Shown here in pieces: positions 53,353-64,000 of a stretch of 64,000 bases of DNA. This DNA is from Oikopleura dioica (Eukaryota; Chordata; Appendicularia; Copelata; Oikopleuridae). Both the position numbers and the translations under genes were made by a program. Where the stretch lies: contig OU015568.1 in assembly GCA_907165135.1 (NCBI GenBank), positions 1,558,501 through 1,622,500 of the forward strand. Reading direction: 5' to 3'. The notes under the pieces are model-generated. The model was not told the origin of the DNA, did no database searches, and saw only the letters and a program-made list of their open reading frames with translations. Position 1 is the stretch's first letter. Every line of letters begins with the position of its first letter.

Positions 53353-53921
53353 GAGAAAAAACGGCTAACTAAATTCGACGTTGATCTCGTTTTGAGAGAA
53401 CGGGCGCAGAAACACGAATTTTCAATCGAATTCGCCAAGTTGATGAGCTCCTCGAGATGCGATTGTGGTGTTTTCACTTTGCGGCTTTTGCTTATTAATT
53501 TGTTATTCTATCAATGATAGACTATCATGGTCGTCAGAAAATGAATTTGATAGAACTTCAACTTAACGCCAACGATGACTTGAGGAATTCGAGTAACTTT
53601 TTGAAAAAACCTTGTTTCAGCTAATTTTGGTTGGCGATCCCCTTATCTGTTTAATTAACTTGTTGATTTAGGCAGCCAAATTTCAAAGATACCATCTTGT
53701 CCATCTGCTCCATAAGGAGTTATTAGCTCCACGTCGTCTCAAAGTGCAAAGGTTATCACCAGCGCATGCAACTTTTTTTTCTAGCGCGGAGTCTTTCTAG
53801 GTGGCGAGTTTGAGGTGGAGCGCAAAATTACGCGGCGGCGCACACCAGCGCCAGGTACGATAAACGCACCGTCGATTGCAGCAGGAAAGTTCATTCACTC
53901 GCTTTTACGATTTGAAATAAA
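53353..53921. promoter_or_regulatory. Divergent promoter region between TMC and lectin genes
   Basis: 570 bp between the start codons of the minus-strand TMC gene and the plus-strand lectin gene. Both promoters must lie here, but no specific element can be assigned by eye. A GC-rich GCGGCGGCGC patch is at about 53830. Confidence 0.4.
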
Positions 53922-56907
53922 ATGGTAAAAAGAGATTTTGTTAAATTACTTCTCCCGGCTGTTGTGGCTGCGGAAGTTGACTTTTTTGCTCCTGATACGA
54001 GAGGATACAAAGAACTTGCAGATGCTGTCGTAAGTACTTGGGAAAATGTCGTTTTGAGAAATACATTTTTCCATCCTAAAATTGACATATCGTGCCGAAT
54101 CCTTACTTTTTATCTAAGTCTTTTTTTATTTATATTTTTTGTATAATAATTTTTCTTTCAATAAAAATAATTTTACCCCATTGAGAAAGTACCCTCTAAA
54201 CCTCACCTGAGAGCATCAAAATCTAAGCCCCAGTTGTTGCCTGCATCATTAAGGTCCTTCATGAGGATTCTTTTTTGTTCAGAAAATGATCAAATAAACT
54301 CACCTGCTTAATTCCATTCTCTTAGGTTGGTTGTGAAGAGGGGCAAGGATCAATTACTCGAGCTGATACAGATGGCCTCGCTGAATACATCAGTGGTCAC
54401 AAGAATCTCAGTAGAAAACCATACCTGATTCTCTTGAATAACAAGGATCAGCCAGACTGGTACAACTCCGATCTCACCAAAAAGAAGGGCAAGAAGCCGA
54501 AGAAAGCACCAGCTGTTTGCGCCAAAACCGCTGAAGTCTGCGAAGGAACAGGAGAACTTAAGGACAGCTACGAACGATACAAATTCTATCCAGCACCGCC
54601 GACAGAAGAATTCGAATCATCGAAAAACTACACTGCCGCTCGAGAAAGTTGTCAAGAACTCGGAGACAGCTGGGATCTCATGATAATCAATACGAAACGA
54701 GAGTGGGAATTCCTCAAAGAAGTGATGGACGATTCTTGCTGGGCCCATGAAGCCTGGTGGGTCGGATTTAAAGAGTACGGCACAGTTTCTCCAGGTGTTC
54801 GAGGATCACTCGAAACCGTCTTTGGCAAGACCCCAGAGTGGGAGCCGAAGTGGGAGACAGATGAGCCAAATGACGCGCAAGGAGCAGAAGAATGCATCAG
54901 ATACAGACTTGGAGACTTCAACGACGCTCCATGCTCAAAGTACTGGTCGGGCGTCAAGCGCGATCGAATCGGAATGGGATACATTTGTGAACAACACAAC
55001 TATATCGAGGATTGCGAACCAGTTTCGGTCGAAGCTGCAGCAATCGAAAACTACTCGATCCACGAACCAGCCACTCCCGCTGAGGGTAAAAACTGGGCCG
55101 ACGCCCGAGCTTTTTGCCAGGCAAAGGGAGCCAATTGGGACCTGTTTGTGCCAAACACTGAGGCCGAATTCGACCTTCTAGTCCAAGCAACCCAGTGCTC
55201 ATGGAGTCGATTCTGGCTTGGCGCTACTTACACCGCTAATACAGATGAAGTCGCCGTCGACGATGGAGAGTATTTTGCAGTTGATGGATCCGCCGCTGAG
55301 CAGATTTTCCGCCGATGGGACACTCACACCAACTGGGAGTCCCCAGATCCAAACAACAAGCCTGGCGTCACTGAATGCATCAGAATGCGAGGAAACTTGA
55401 TGAACGACCAAAACTGCGAAACTTCCGGAAAAGACATCGGACACGGTTGGATTTGCGAGAAAACTATTCCTGAAGACCCTTGCGAACCAACGATGGGCCT
55501 TGTTGGTGATCGATATGCTATTCTCAACTCTCTTGGCGATGCAAGAAACAAGCGAGTTGCATGTTCCTCAATCGGTGATGGATGGACTGAGTTCGACGGA
55601 GAATCTGATTACGTAACTGCTCTCCTCGCCGCAAACGGATACGCTGATTCCACTCCTGCTGCGGTTTGTGAACGAGCCGTTCCATGCGCTAACGATGATG
55701 GTGCTAGCTTCAACGTCGTCGATGATAAGGACTTGAAAGTCGTCGGACTCGGTAACTACAACAAAGCCTCTGCGGCAGCTGTTTGTGAGAGCTACGGACA
55801 AGGATGGAGCTTGGCCATCATCAATGATGAGAAAGAATCAAGATCAATCAACAAGAAACTTGGCGGTTGCTACAGCTATTGGACCGGCATGACTCATAGT
55901 GGAGAGACGCTCTATGATGAAGTCAGCTCCATGATCGGTAACTTTTTGCTGGCAATTTCAGTTTTTAATTTTGTTCAGGTTTTGCACCTTGGGCACCTAT
56001 CAACACTCAGAAAATCTGCGGAAACGCATGCGTTACCATGCGAGGTGGAGAATACTACTCTGCCGACTGCGATGTTGAGGTTGAATCTGCTGTCATTTGT
56101 GAATACACCCCAATTCCTGAGCCAAAAGAAAGTGAAGATTGCCTCCCATGCAAGGTAATTGAGCATTTTTTTTCACGCACTCATTCTTTCTCCAGCACAA
56201 CTCCTTGATTCTCCCATGGAATACGCTACCAAGCGGATGTGCGAAGCCAAAATCATGCGCCGAAAGCGCTCGACTTCAAATCGTTGATCAGTGGAAGGAA
56301 AGGGCCTGATTTACAAAAGAAATTTTAAAAAATTTTCATTTCGAAATTTCGGTAAAAATTAAGTGTTATAAAATGACAGCCCGAAAAAGATTGGTAATGG
56401 CAAGAGTCGACCTGTCCGATACGGATTCGTCGGTCTTATCAAGGTCCCACAAGCTGTTATTGATAGCAAAACTTCCTTCTCCGTGCTTATCCGATTCTCT
56501 GATCGGGTCAACCACGGTCACTTCCAGCTCTGGAACATGAACTTCTGGAACTTCTACAACGGCGGATATGAAATTCTCATCCACAGGTAAGATAATACTT
56601 CTCAGAACACAGCTTTACCGAATTTAGTAAACACTGGAATACCGATCTTCACGACAAATACTCTGTCGCCTTCGTCGCCGAAGGATTGAATGTCAACGAC
56701 CTTCCCGAACTCGTCTTCTGGACTGGTCATCAAAGAAAACACCAATGCTTCCAGCCCTCTATGCACATCACCAGAACAGGCCAACAAGCTCAGCTCATTG
56801 AAGGCAACTTCGAAAACCGAGAACTCGATGAGGACTCTCTCGTTTCCCGAATCCGATTCAACAAGAAAAAGAAGAGCATCAACTACAAGGGAAAACCGAG
56901 AAATTAA
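53922..56907 (+). CDS. Large secreted protein with tandem C-type lectin domains and a novel C-terminal domain
   Basis: Exons 53922-54029, 54326-55937, 55979-56154, 56196-56297, 56390-56586 and 56628-56907 join in phase to 824 residues. A signal peptide (VKLLLPAVVAAE) and a basic linker precede CTLD1 (YKFYP...WDLMIINTKRE...EPNDAQGAEEC...FNDAPC...YICEQ) and CTLD2 (WDLFVPNTEAE...RFWLGATY...WICEK). A degenerate short module (GDRYAILNS) follows, then CTLD4 (WSLAIINDEKES...CYSYWTGM...VICEY). CTLD1 keeps the EPN and ND calcium/sugar residues. The last 190 residues are a separate Trp-rich beta-type domain (FQLWNMNFWNFYNGGYEIL, HWNTDL) that recalls carbohydrate-binding modules, though I cannot assign one. 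It is likely an extracellular glycan-binding matrix protein. The intron 56298-56389 may be GA-AG. Confidence 0.88.
56298..56389 (+). other. Candidate GA-AG intron in the lectin gene
   Basis: The exon may end ...CAGTGGAAG, with the intron GAAAGG...GAAAAAG and then ATTGGTAATG, phase 0 on both sides. A GT alternative (CAAATC|GTTGAT, 15 nt earlier) is also in phase and would drop five residues, so this case is not proven. Confidence 0.5.
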
Positions 56908-57211
56908 AATTGAAAATTTTGATTTCATTTTTACGAAATTTGCCAAAAAGTTTGTAAAAATCCTGTTTATAGTTTCGTCCTAAAGTTCATGAATCATGTT
57001 TCTAGCTGTACATAGTATACATATAAACTCAAAATCATCGAAACCCCTCTGTTAAGTTCAAATGAATGTACAATCAAACCAACCAGTCAAAAAGAGGCAC
57101 GATCTGAGCCCTCGAGGATGAATATTGCTTCTCATGAGCGCCATAAGAAAAAACTAACGTTAAAATCTACCGTGGCCAAGACTTAAAAACGAGAATTCTA
57201 GAGAAAAAACG

Positions 57212-58129
57212 ATGAAAATATTTCTGCCGACTCTAGTCGCTGGAGAGATTGAATTTTTGAGCAGATGCTCTGGAGAGCTGAAAAATAGCTACGGTCGCTA
57301 CAAATTCTTCTCGAAAGCGAAAAATTTCGAACAAGCAAAAGAAAAATGCATGAGTCTAGGGGAGGGCTGGAACTTGATGATCATCAACACGAAACGAGAG
57401 CTAACGTATCTCAAAGAAGTTCTGGTCGATTCTTGCTGGGAAAATAAAGCATTCTTGTTGGGATGGAAAGAGTTTGACACGATTGCTCCTGGGTCACGTG
57501 GGCGACTTGAAACGGTCTTCGGAAAGGAGCCAGAATGGGAGCCGAAATGGGATCGTGGTGAGCCGAATGAAGAAGGCCAGGAATGTGTGATTTATGAAAG
57601 TGGAAAATTTCATGATTCTTTTTGCGCTGAAAATTATGCTTTTGCCTGCGAGCAGCATAATTTCATCGAGTTTTGCGAGCCTGAAGCTATTGATCCTTCG
57701 GATTTTGAAAACTATTCAATCTACGCGCCAGAAAATCTTGAAGACGGGAGAAACTGGAACGATGCCCGAGATTACTGCATTTCAAAAGGAGCTGGCTGGG
57801 ATCTGGCTGTGCCGAACTCAGAAGAAGAGTTCGATCTTCTTGTCAAGGGAACGAATTGCTCAAACAAGCGATTTTGGCTTGGCGCGAAATATACCGCGAA
57901 TACGGATGAAATTGCAGTCGATGATGGAGTCTATGAAGCAGTAGATGGATCGACCGAAAAAGAGATTTTTAGAAGATGGGATACTCACACCAATTGGCTT
58001 TCCTCGCCGCCGCATAATAGACCTGGGGAAACAGAATGTCTCAGAATGCGGGGTAATTTGATGAACACCAAAGATTGCGAGACCGATGGAAACAAGCTTC
58101 CTCATGGCTGGATTTGTGAAAGAAACTAA
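57212..58129 (+). CDS. Intronless two-domain C-type lectin, paralogue of the preceding gene
   Basis: A single 305-codon frame. A short signal-like start (MKIFLPTLVAGEIEF) is followed by two CTLDs that align along their whole length with CTLD1 and CTLD2 of the upstream gene (WNLMIINTKRE, PEWEPKWDRGEPNEEG, FWLGAKYTANTDE, FRRWDTHTNW, RMRGNLMN). It lacks the linker, the later domains and the C-terminal module. In CTLD1 the EPN motif is kept, but the downstream WND-type site reads FHD rather than FND, which may change sugar or calcium binding. Its extent matches part of one exon of the larger gene, so it probably arose by partial tandem duplication. It is secreted, with a glycan-binding role by family. 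Confidence 0.9.
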   Translation: MKIFLPTLVAGEIEFLSRCSGELKNSYGRYKFFSKAKNFEQAKEKCMSLGEGWNLMIINTKRELTYLKEVLVDSCWENKAFLLGWKEFDTIAPGSRGRLETVFGKEPEWEPKWDRGEPNEEGQECVIYESGKFHDSFCAENYAFACEQHNFIEFCEPEAIDPSDFENYSIYAPENLEDGRNWNDARDYCISKGAGWDLAVPNSEEEFDLLVKGTNCSNKRFWLGAKYTANTDEIAVDDGVYEAVDGSTEKEIFRRWDTHTNWLSSPPHNRPGETECLRMRGNLMNTKDCETDGNKLPHGWICERN

Positions 58130-58256
58130 CTTCATTTACCTAATCTTCTTTTTTATTAATTCGTCCTTAAAAAACCAATAAACGGCTGAAAATAGCGATC
58201 GACATTTATTCAATGGAAAAGTACAAAGAGAACTTTGAAGCATGTTATAGATAATT

Positions 58257-58457
58257 TTACCACCAACAAATATTGAACGATTTATATCGTTGTTTTTGCC
58301 TCTTGAAAATCGAATTTTTTGCTTCAAGATCATTTTCGTGGTCATTTGCTTTAGTTTTCTCGTAAGCGCGGTAAAGTAAATTATTTACAAAGCGACTTTG
58401 TCCAAAATAATCTGGTTTGAGGGAGGCGACGACATGGAAGAGGACTGAAAATTTCAT
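58257..58457 (-). CDS. Possible small secreted peptide, 66 residues
   Basis: ATG at 58457 opens MKFSVLFHVVASLKPDYF, a short hydrophobic start. A charged middle (TKANDHENDLEAKN) and a basic aromatic end (KRQKQRYKSFNICWW) follow. A TATAAA sits at 58486-58491, only about 30 bases upstream of the ATG, and an AATAAA lies about 45 bases past the stop. The TTTTCAG right after the ATG could instead be a splice acceptor, making this the last exon of something else. No family was recognised. Confidence 0.4.
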   Translation of the reverse strand: MKFSVLFHVVASLKPDYFGQSRFVNNLLYRAYEKTKANDHENDLEAKNSIFKRQKQRYKSFNICWW

Positions 58458-58945
58458 TTTGATGAATGAATATGATATCGAGCCATTTATATGAAGCGAA
58501 TTTTAATATATTCAATGAGAAGAATCATTGATTTATAGAATCATCGAGCCATTGCTAATGAAAATTTCGAAATTAAAATAATCAGCCTTGTACTTATACG
58601 GCTATCTTTTAATATTGGCGTCATATCTGAGGATGCTAAGAAAAAATCCTGCATAAATTTTCCTCGATAAGTGCTAATTCTAATTTTAGTAGAAAAATGA
58701 CAGTAAATATTTCGAAAGTAAAATTTTTCTCCTGAGAAAGCCCCTGAAGCAATCAATTCAATCCTTTCGGCTCCTCATCAAGCTTTCCAAAATAACTCAA
58801 CAGAAGACGTTTCTGCGCTAGAATGAGTCTCACGGACTCTTTGCGCGTCATAAATCAAGCTTCGAAGTAGATCCATCGCACAGGAAGAGAATCTCTGCAG
58901 GAGACAGATCCCTCTTTTTGTTTCAAATGCTTCTTTCCAAAATAT

Positions 58946-59619
58946 ATGGATGAAGAAAGACTGAAAAGACTTAGAGCAGTGAGTATTCAGAGCTATTGCG
59001 AGAGACATCACTGGGATAGAAGACTAACAGGAATTTGGTTTTGAAACGACGCTGTTTTCAAAGCGAAAAGAACAAAAAATCAGCAAGAAACCATCAACTA
59101 AGCCACTGGAAATTTAAAAGCCGAGTACGAAAGGAATCTTCTCACCATTCCGAGCGTTTTTCACGACCCGTTTGTAAGGCCTTCTATTTGTTGGCTCCTT
59201 ACGAGGTATCACTCAATTTGCATTAAAACCTTGATCCCAGATTTCTAGCGTTTGTTTCCTGATTTCTATCTGTGCTTTGTTTTCCAGCCTGCAACTTTGG
59301 TCTCCAAACGAGACAAGAAAGATCGTCATTTCTTTTGAAAGAGATGATGACTCGACAAAGAAGAACATCTGGCTGTATCCTTATCTTATCGCTCTGCCAA
59401 TAGGACTCGGGTCTTTTCTAGCAAATACAATGTAAAGAAAAATACGAAAAGACCCATGGAAAAGTCTCGCTTGGAGTCTTTCTTTTCAGCATCATAATCT
59501 TCATCCGGGCGCTGAAGATGAGATCCTTTATTCAAGGCAAAATCCAGTACTACAATGCAATGATCAAAGTTGGCGAAGAATATCGTCCGTTTGGAGAAGA
59601 GATGAATCTCAAAATTTAA
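58946..59619 (+). CDS. Small single-pass membrane protein, N-terminal exons uncertain
   Basis: Exons 59121-59205, 59288-59431 and 59490-59619 join firmly in phase. They give RNLLTIPSVFHDPFVRPS, then LWSPNETRKIVISFERDDD, one membrane helix spanning the last junction (YPYLIALPIGLGSFLANTIIIIFI) and a polar tail (GKIQYYNAMIKVGEEYRPFG). The start is probably ATG 58946 (MDEERLKRLRA), followed by a strong GTGAGT donor at 58981. Linking it to 59121 needs either a tiny exon near 59025-59032 with a GA-AG intron, or another solution. AATAAA at about 59630. No family recognised. Confidence 0.55.
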
Positions 59620-59639
59620 CCTAAAAAAACAAATAAAAT

Positions 59640-60295
59640 TTCACGACACTTATAAATTTAGCCAAAGTCCTTGTCACTTCTTACAAGCCATAAAATAGTC
59701 AAAAAAAAAGCTTGAGAAAGGTGAATTTTATTAACTTCCGCGCGTAAAAGATTTGACGGCGTGGGGACCGGGACATGAACTTGGGGATTAAACTAAGCAG
59801 CTCTCGCTTTTTTTCAATCACAAAAGAAGCTGAATCAAGTGGGAGAAGTTTCTCCTCGACTTTCTTTCTTTGTCCATTTTCAGAGCTTTTAGGAGAGAAT
59901 TATGGAGAAAGATTGGTAAGCGAAATCATTTTTAAACAATGAAAAATGAGTTTACAGAATATAACGCTACGAGACATCCGAGTCGACTCATTTTACGCTT
60001 CAATAATTCTCTGAGAGTTTCGCATATTATTATCATCATTCATAATTTCGCGCTCTCAGACTTACAATTAAAAAACTACTTTACCAAGTCGAGAAATATT
60101 CGGCTTTGAGACAGGTGGAAGAACATAAAACCTCGTTTTTCAGAAAATCCGCCGCCAAGATCGATTACCCGTCTTTTCTTTCTTTGAAGGACTTTGACGA
60201 CAGCCTGGAGCAAAATCGATCTCAGAATTTTTCAAAATACTGGAAGATATAAAAAAAAATAAATACGAAAAAGAGAAGAGAATATCAGTAAAAAG
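59640..60295. other. Intergenic
   Basis: No exon was supported. A TATAAA-like run at about 60247, some 45 bases before the next start codon, could serve the following gene. Confidence 0.4.
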
Positions 60296-60628
60296 ATGAG
60301 CAATTTGAAGTATTCAATCGACGATTTGAAATCTCAACTAGGTAAGCTCTAGAATCAAACACTCATAATGTCTATTTTATAAGATTCTGGGATGGTAGAC
60401 ATCAAAAATTACCTCTTTGGAGTTCTAATTTGCTGCTCCCTCATTACGGGTAGAAAAAGATTCCCCAAAACCATCAAAAAGAATGTTTTAGTAACCTTAT
60501 TTCTCTCAGCAGCCTTTCAAGTCTACAGAACCCGAGCAAATAGAAAACGACGGAGAAGATATCGAGAACTGCGAAAAGCCTATTCGAAGCGTGAAAATTC
60601 AATTTGTACAGAACTTGGACACAATTAA
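60296..60628 (+). CDS. Small membrane-associated basic protein, 96 residues
   Basis: Exons 60296-60341 and 60384-60628 join in phase. After MSNLKYSIDDLKSQLDSGM comes a hydrophobic segment (YLFGVLICCSLIT), then a second one (VLVTLFLSAAFQVY). A very basic stretch follows (RANRKRRRRYRELRKAYSKR). Hairpin-like insertion with a basic cytosolic face is suggested. A further GT-AG intron (60449-60512) inside exon 2 is possible and would stay in frame, removing the middle. No family recognised. Confidence 0.6.
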
Positions 60629-60683
60629 AGATAACTTCTACGATTTTATTCACAATGATTTGTCAGTTGTCAAGAATTAAGAA

Positions 60684-63600
60684 TTATTTTTTCATTTCAA
60701 GCTTCGTAATCGCCTGAAGATGAACTTCGTCCGGGCCATCGGCCAGGCGTAGAGCTCGCGCCCAAGTCATCATTCCAGAGAATGGGAGGTCGTGATTCAT
60801 TCCTGCGGCTCCGTGAGCTTGAATGGCATGATCGATCACAGTTTGCGCGACGTTTGGAGCGATGACTTTGATCATCGCAATTTCCTGAAAATTTTGTTCC
60901 TGCCCCATTATTCAAAATCCTTGTTTTACCTTTGCCGCAACTTTAGCTCCAACAGTGTCCATCTTATGCGCTGCCAAAAGAGTCATAAGCCGGGCTTGGT
61001 CAGTTTGAACTCTGCTCATGCCAACTCGCTCCTTCCAAACTCCCTGCTCGGACAGCGGCTTGCCAAAGGCCACACGACTCTTTAGCCGTTCTTTCATCAA
61101 GTCAATTGATCGCTCGCAATGTCCAATAAGTCGCATACAATGGTGAATTCTACCGGGCCCAAGACGACCTGGAAATTGTTCAAATCTTATTTCTGAAAAT
61201 ATCTCACCTTGAGCGATCATAAATCCAGCTCCTTCGCCAACAAGAAGGTTCTCTGCTGGAACCCTGACGTTGTCGAAGTTCAGCTCTGCATGTCCCCCTG
61301 GAGCATCGTAGTGACCATAAGTTGTCAGCGGTCGAACGATTTCAAGACCAGGAGAATCCATTGGCACAAGAATCATGCTTTGTTGAACATGCCTGAAAAT
61401 TTAAGAAAATGTTCATTTTGATGCATCATTTACCGTTTTGCATTGAAGTCCGTTTTGCCCATGAAAATGCACAGCTTGCAATGTGGATGCAAAGCCATCG
61501 TTGTCCACCATTTTCTTCCATTCAAGACATATTCATCGCCAGCCTTTACGATGCTGCTTTCAATATTCGTCGCATCAGAAGATGCCACTGCTGGCTCTGT
61601 CATTCCAAAACAGCTGCGAATCTCACCATTGAGAAGAGGCTCGAGCCATTTTTCCTTGTGTTCTTCTTCTCCGTATTTGATAAGGACTTCCATGTTCCCT
61701 GTGTCAGGAGGAGAGCAATTGAAAGGTTCTGAACCAAAAAGGGTTCGCCCCATTTCTTCTGCCATAAAAGCATATTCGAGATTTGTCAATCCCTTGCCAT
61801 ATCGCATGTCTTCGTCGATATTGAAAGGAATGAACAAATTCCAGAGACCAGCAGCTTTGGCCTTTGATTTGAGCTCTTCCATGATTGTTGGTTGAGTCCA
61901 TCTGAGTTTGTCGTCGAATTCTTGAGCGCCAAGCTCGTGTTCTTTCGGTAGAATTTCTTCGTGGACGAACTCGCGGACATCGTTGTACACTCGCTTGGCG
62001 AATGGTCGGAGCTCGTCTGGACTGGTTATCAGACGTTCGCTAGATCTACGAAGCTCTTCTTGGACGGTGGTTTTGTTTTCAATTGATCGATCCATAAAAT
62101 GCGTTCCCATTCCAGAGATGAGGTGAACCAGCGGACCGAAAGTCATTCCTAGCTCTTTATTGCTCGCGTTTCCCTGCAGAGCTCGTTTGTAAACACCTTA
62201 AGGAAAACCAATGTGAAGGACATTTAAGGAAACTCAAACCTTGACAGATAGCGGCCAATCGGAAGAAACAAAAAGCCAGATAGTAATCAAGGTCAAAATC
62301 AACCTTCAGCCCTCGAACTTTTTTGTAATAATCGACAATTTCATCCACCGTTGGAATCATCTCTTCCTCCAAATCAAGATCTGAAACGCCAGAAAGACCC
62401 TGCCCTGTTGATGGAAGATGATGTTGCATGCACATGTAGGCCAAATCAGCCAGCGGGTCCCCAAGGGTAGAGAGCTCCCAATCAAGAACACCGATGACAC
62501 GATTTTCGGAAGGATGAAAGATGCAGTTGTCCATTCGGAAATCGCCGTGCACGACGGAAAGTGGAAGTTGTTGTCGAGGGACATTTTCACCCAGCCATTC
62601 GGCTAGGTTCTCCATTGATTCGATTTCCTCGGTTTCCGCTGCACGATATTGTTTAGTCCATGTCTTCACTGTTCTGGCAAGATAACCCTTATCTTTCCCG
62701 TACCCCTTCAGTCCGATTTCTAGAGGATTTACGTCATGAACAGCTGCTAGTGCTTCGATAACAGCCTTGTAGCAATCTTTTCGCTGTTCTTTTGGAACTT
62801 CGGCCAAACCAGCGTCCTTGAACAATCGACCTTTCGAGAAATCCATGATGTAGAACGGAGTTCCGAGAATCGATTCATCTTCAACGAGACATCGCATAGT
62901 CGGTACAGGAACACCTGCTTTCCCCAATGCGCTCATGACTTTGTATTCTCGCTCGACAGCGTGTGCCCCCTTCAAAAGCTTTCCTAGGGAACAGAAATGG
63001 TAAATGAAATCAAAGAAGATTTACCAGGAGGTTTCTTCCTCAAAACAAGCTCTTCGCCTGCGTATTTGATGTAATACGTCGGGTTCGATTGACCATGATC
63101 AAATTGCCGAAGAATTAGCTCATCCGCTTCAAGATCAAGCTTTTCTTTCAAAAGTTGTCTCAACTTTGCTTCATCGAGTTCCAATCCAGGTCGAAGCGGA
63201 GTCGTTGTTGATGGCCAGCCAACCAGGTCTCGCCCAATTATTTCTGACAGCTCATGAATTGCTTTTTGCGGCTTTCCAGTTTCTACCTTTATCGTCTGGA
63301 TACCCAATGCTTTCGCTACTTTGAGGTTCTTACCAATATCGTCGAGAAAGACGAGATCTTCAGGTGCCATTTCCATTTCAGAAATTATCTTTTCGTAAAT
63401 ATCCCTGTTGGGTTTTCGGGTCCCGAGCTTGGCAGATTCGACAACGACGTCAAAAAGGTCCTCTTTCATGATGAAACTCCGACCATCGTCGTTTTTCCAG
63501 TTGTTTGTCAAGATACCGATTTTGTAATCCAAGCTTTTCAAGGTCTGAATAGCTTCAATCGCATCAGGAATCGGTTCAGAAATCTTCGACTCCAAGAACT

Positions 63601-63987
63601 CCACAAAGCCCGTAACATCTACCTTCTGCCCGGTAAATTCGGAAAGTTCCTTCCCAAAAGCAGCTTCGAATTCTTTCGGGAGAAGTTCTCCTCTTTCGAA
63701 GGCGCTGAAAGCAGATTCATCGCCATTTTTGATGAGACATTTGACGATGGTGTTCTTCTTCAAATTGATCTTCTTTTCGAAATCTTTGATGATCGGAGTT
63801 GGGGATGGAATAACGACGCCTCCGAGGTCGAAAACGACGCCCTAGAAAGTTCATTTTCAAAGCAATTTAATGTAGAAATTATTCATGAACAAAATCAGCC
63901 CAAGAATAGCCCAATAAATTCAGCACTAACCTTGGTAGCAGCCCTTAGCCCCGACGCCCAAAAGTGGCTTCTCGCCGCCCTCAACAT
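60684..63987 (-). CDS. ACAD10: Acyl-CoA dehydrogenase family member 10 (HAD + kinase-like + ACAD fusion)
   Basis: Seven minus-strand exons (63931-63987, 63025-63841, 62240-62983, 61434-62196, 61208-61392, 60930-61168, 60684-60884) join in phase to 1001 residues, close to vertebrate ACAD10. The first 19 residues ([19 protein letters not shown]) look like a mitochondrial targeting sequence. The HAD part has [28 protein letters not shown] and FLDDI; the second catalytic Asp of DxD is Gly here. The APH/kinase-like part has [13 protein letters not shown] and [21 protein letters not shown]. The ACAD part has [53 protein letters not shown]. It acts in mitochondrial or peroxisomal oxidation of (hydroxy-)acyl chains, with FAD. 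All introns are GT-AG, 37-70 nt. Confidence 0.95.
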
Positions 63988-64000
63988 TTTCTCTTTCCTG

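Noticed and set aside
58778-59226. Overlapping frames on both strands around the small membrane gene
   Set aside because: The plus-strand frame starting near 59035 joins only to a short dead-end reading of the next exon; the phase-consistent membrane-protein reading is preferred.

Overview
This window is nuclear DNA of a very compact animal genome, most likely a larvacean (appendicularian) tunicate of the Oikopleura type. The evidence is: chordate-type genes (an NR6A1/GCNF nuclear receptor, ACAD10 with its HAD and APH parts, TMC, a LITAF-domain protein, CRAL-TRIO); introns mostly 40-95 nt; genes a few hundred bases apart on both strands; and several introns that fit only if they begin GA instead of GT, a minority class reported from Oikopleura. 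The species name is inference. Gene models below were built by hand by joining exons so that splice sites, codon phase and protein family all agree.

Layout. 0.5-3.0 kb: NR6A1/GCNF (+). 3.5-4.1 kb: coiled-coil/membrane ORF with an in-frame stop (+). 5.0-8.6 kb: ammonium transporter (-), with two transposon-like repeats in one large intron. 10.1-10.9 kb: secreted EGF-domain protein (+). 11.0-12.8 kb: cysteine-rich choline-kinase-like protein (-), with an intron made almost entirely of a palindromic repeat. 13.7-18.9 kb: small membrane protein (+), C2H2 zinc finger (-), two tandem PDZ genes (-), CRAL-TRIO lipid-transfer protein (-). 19.0-20.5 kb: a young non-autonomous LTR element. 20.5-34.7 kb: gene-poor and repeat-rich, holding a small EF-hand protein (23.2 kb, +) and a membrane protein (31.0-33.0 kb, +) whose large intron contains a LITAF gene on the other strand. 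34.7-45 kb: unknown protein with a PP1-docking-like motif (+), RING protein (-), short unknown protein (+), type II mucin-like membrane protein (-), small basic protein (+), coiled-coil protein (-). 45.7-53.4 kb: a 20-exon TMC channel (-). 53.9-58.1 kb: a four-lectin-domain secreted protein (+) and a shorter intronless paralogue (+). 58.3-60.6 kb: three small genes. 60.7-64.0 kb: complete ACAD10 (-).

The genes do not form one pathway. They look like an ordinary housekeeping, signalling and secreted-protein neighbourhood. The signals of most interest are the GA-AG introns (six well supported, all starting GAA), an intron supplied by a palindromic MITE, several miniature-transposon families including a nested insertion, and the identical-LTR element.
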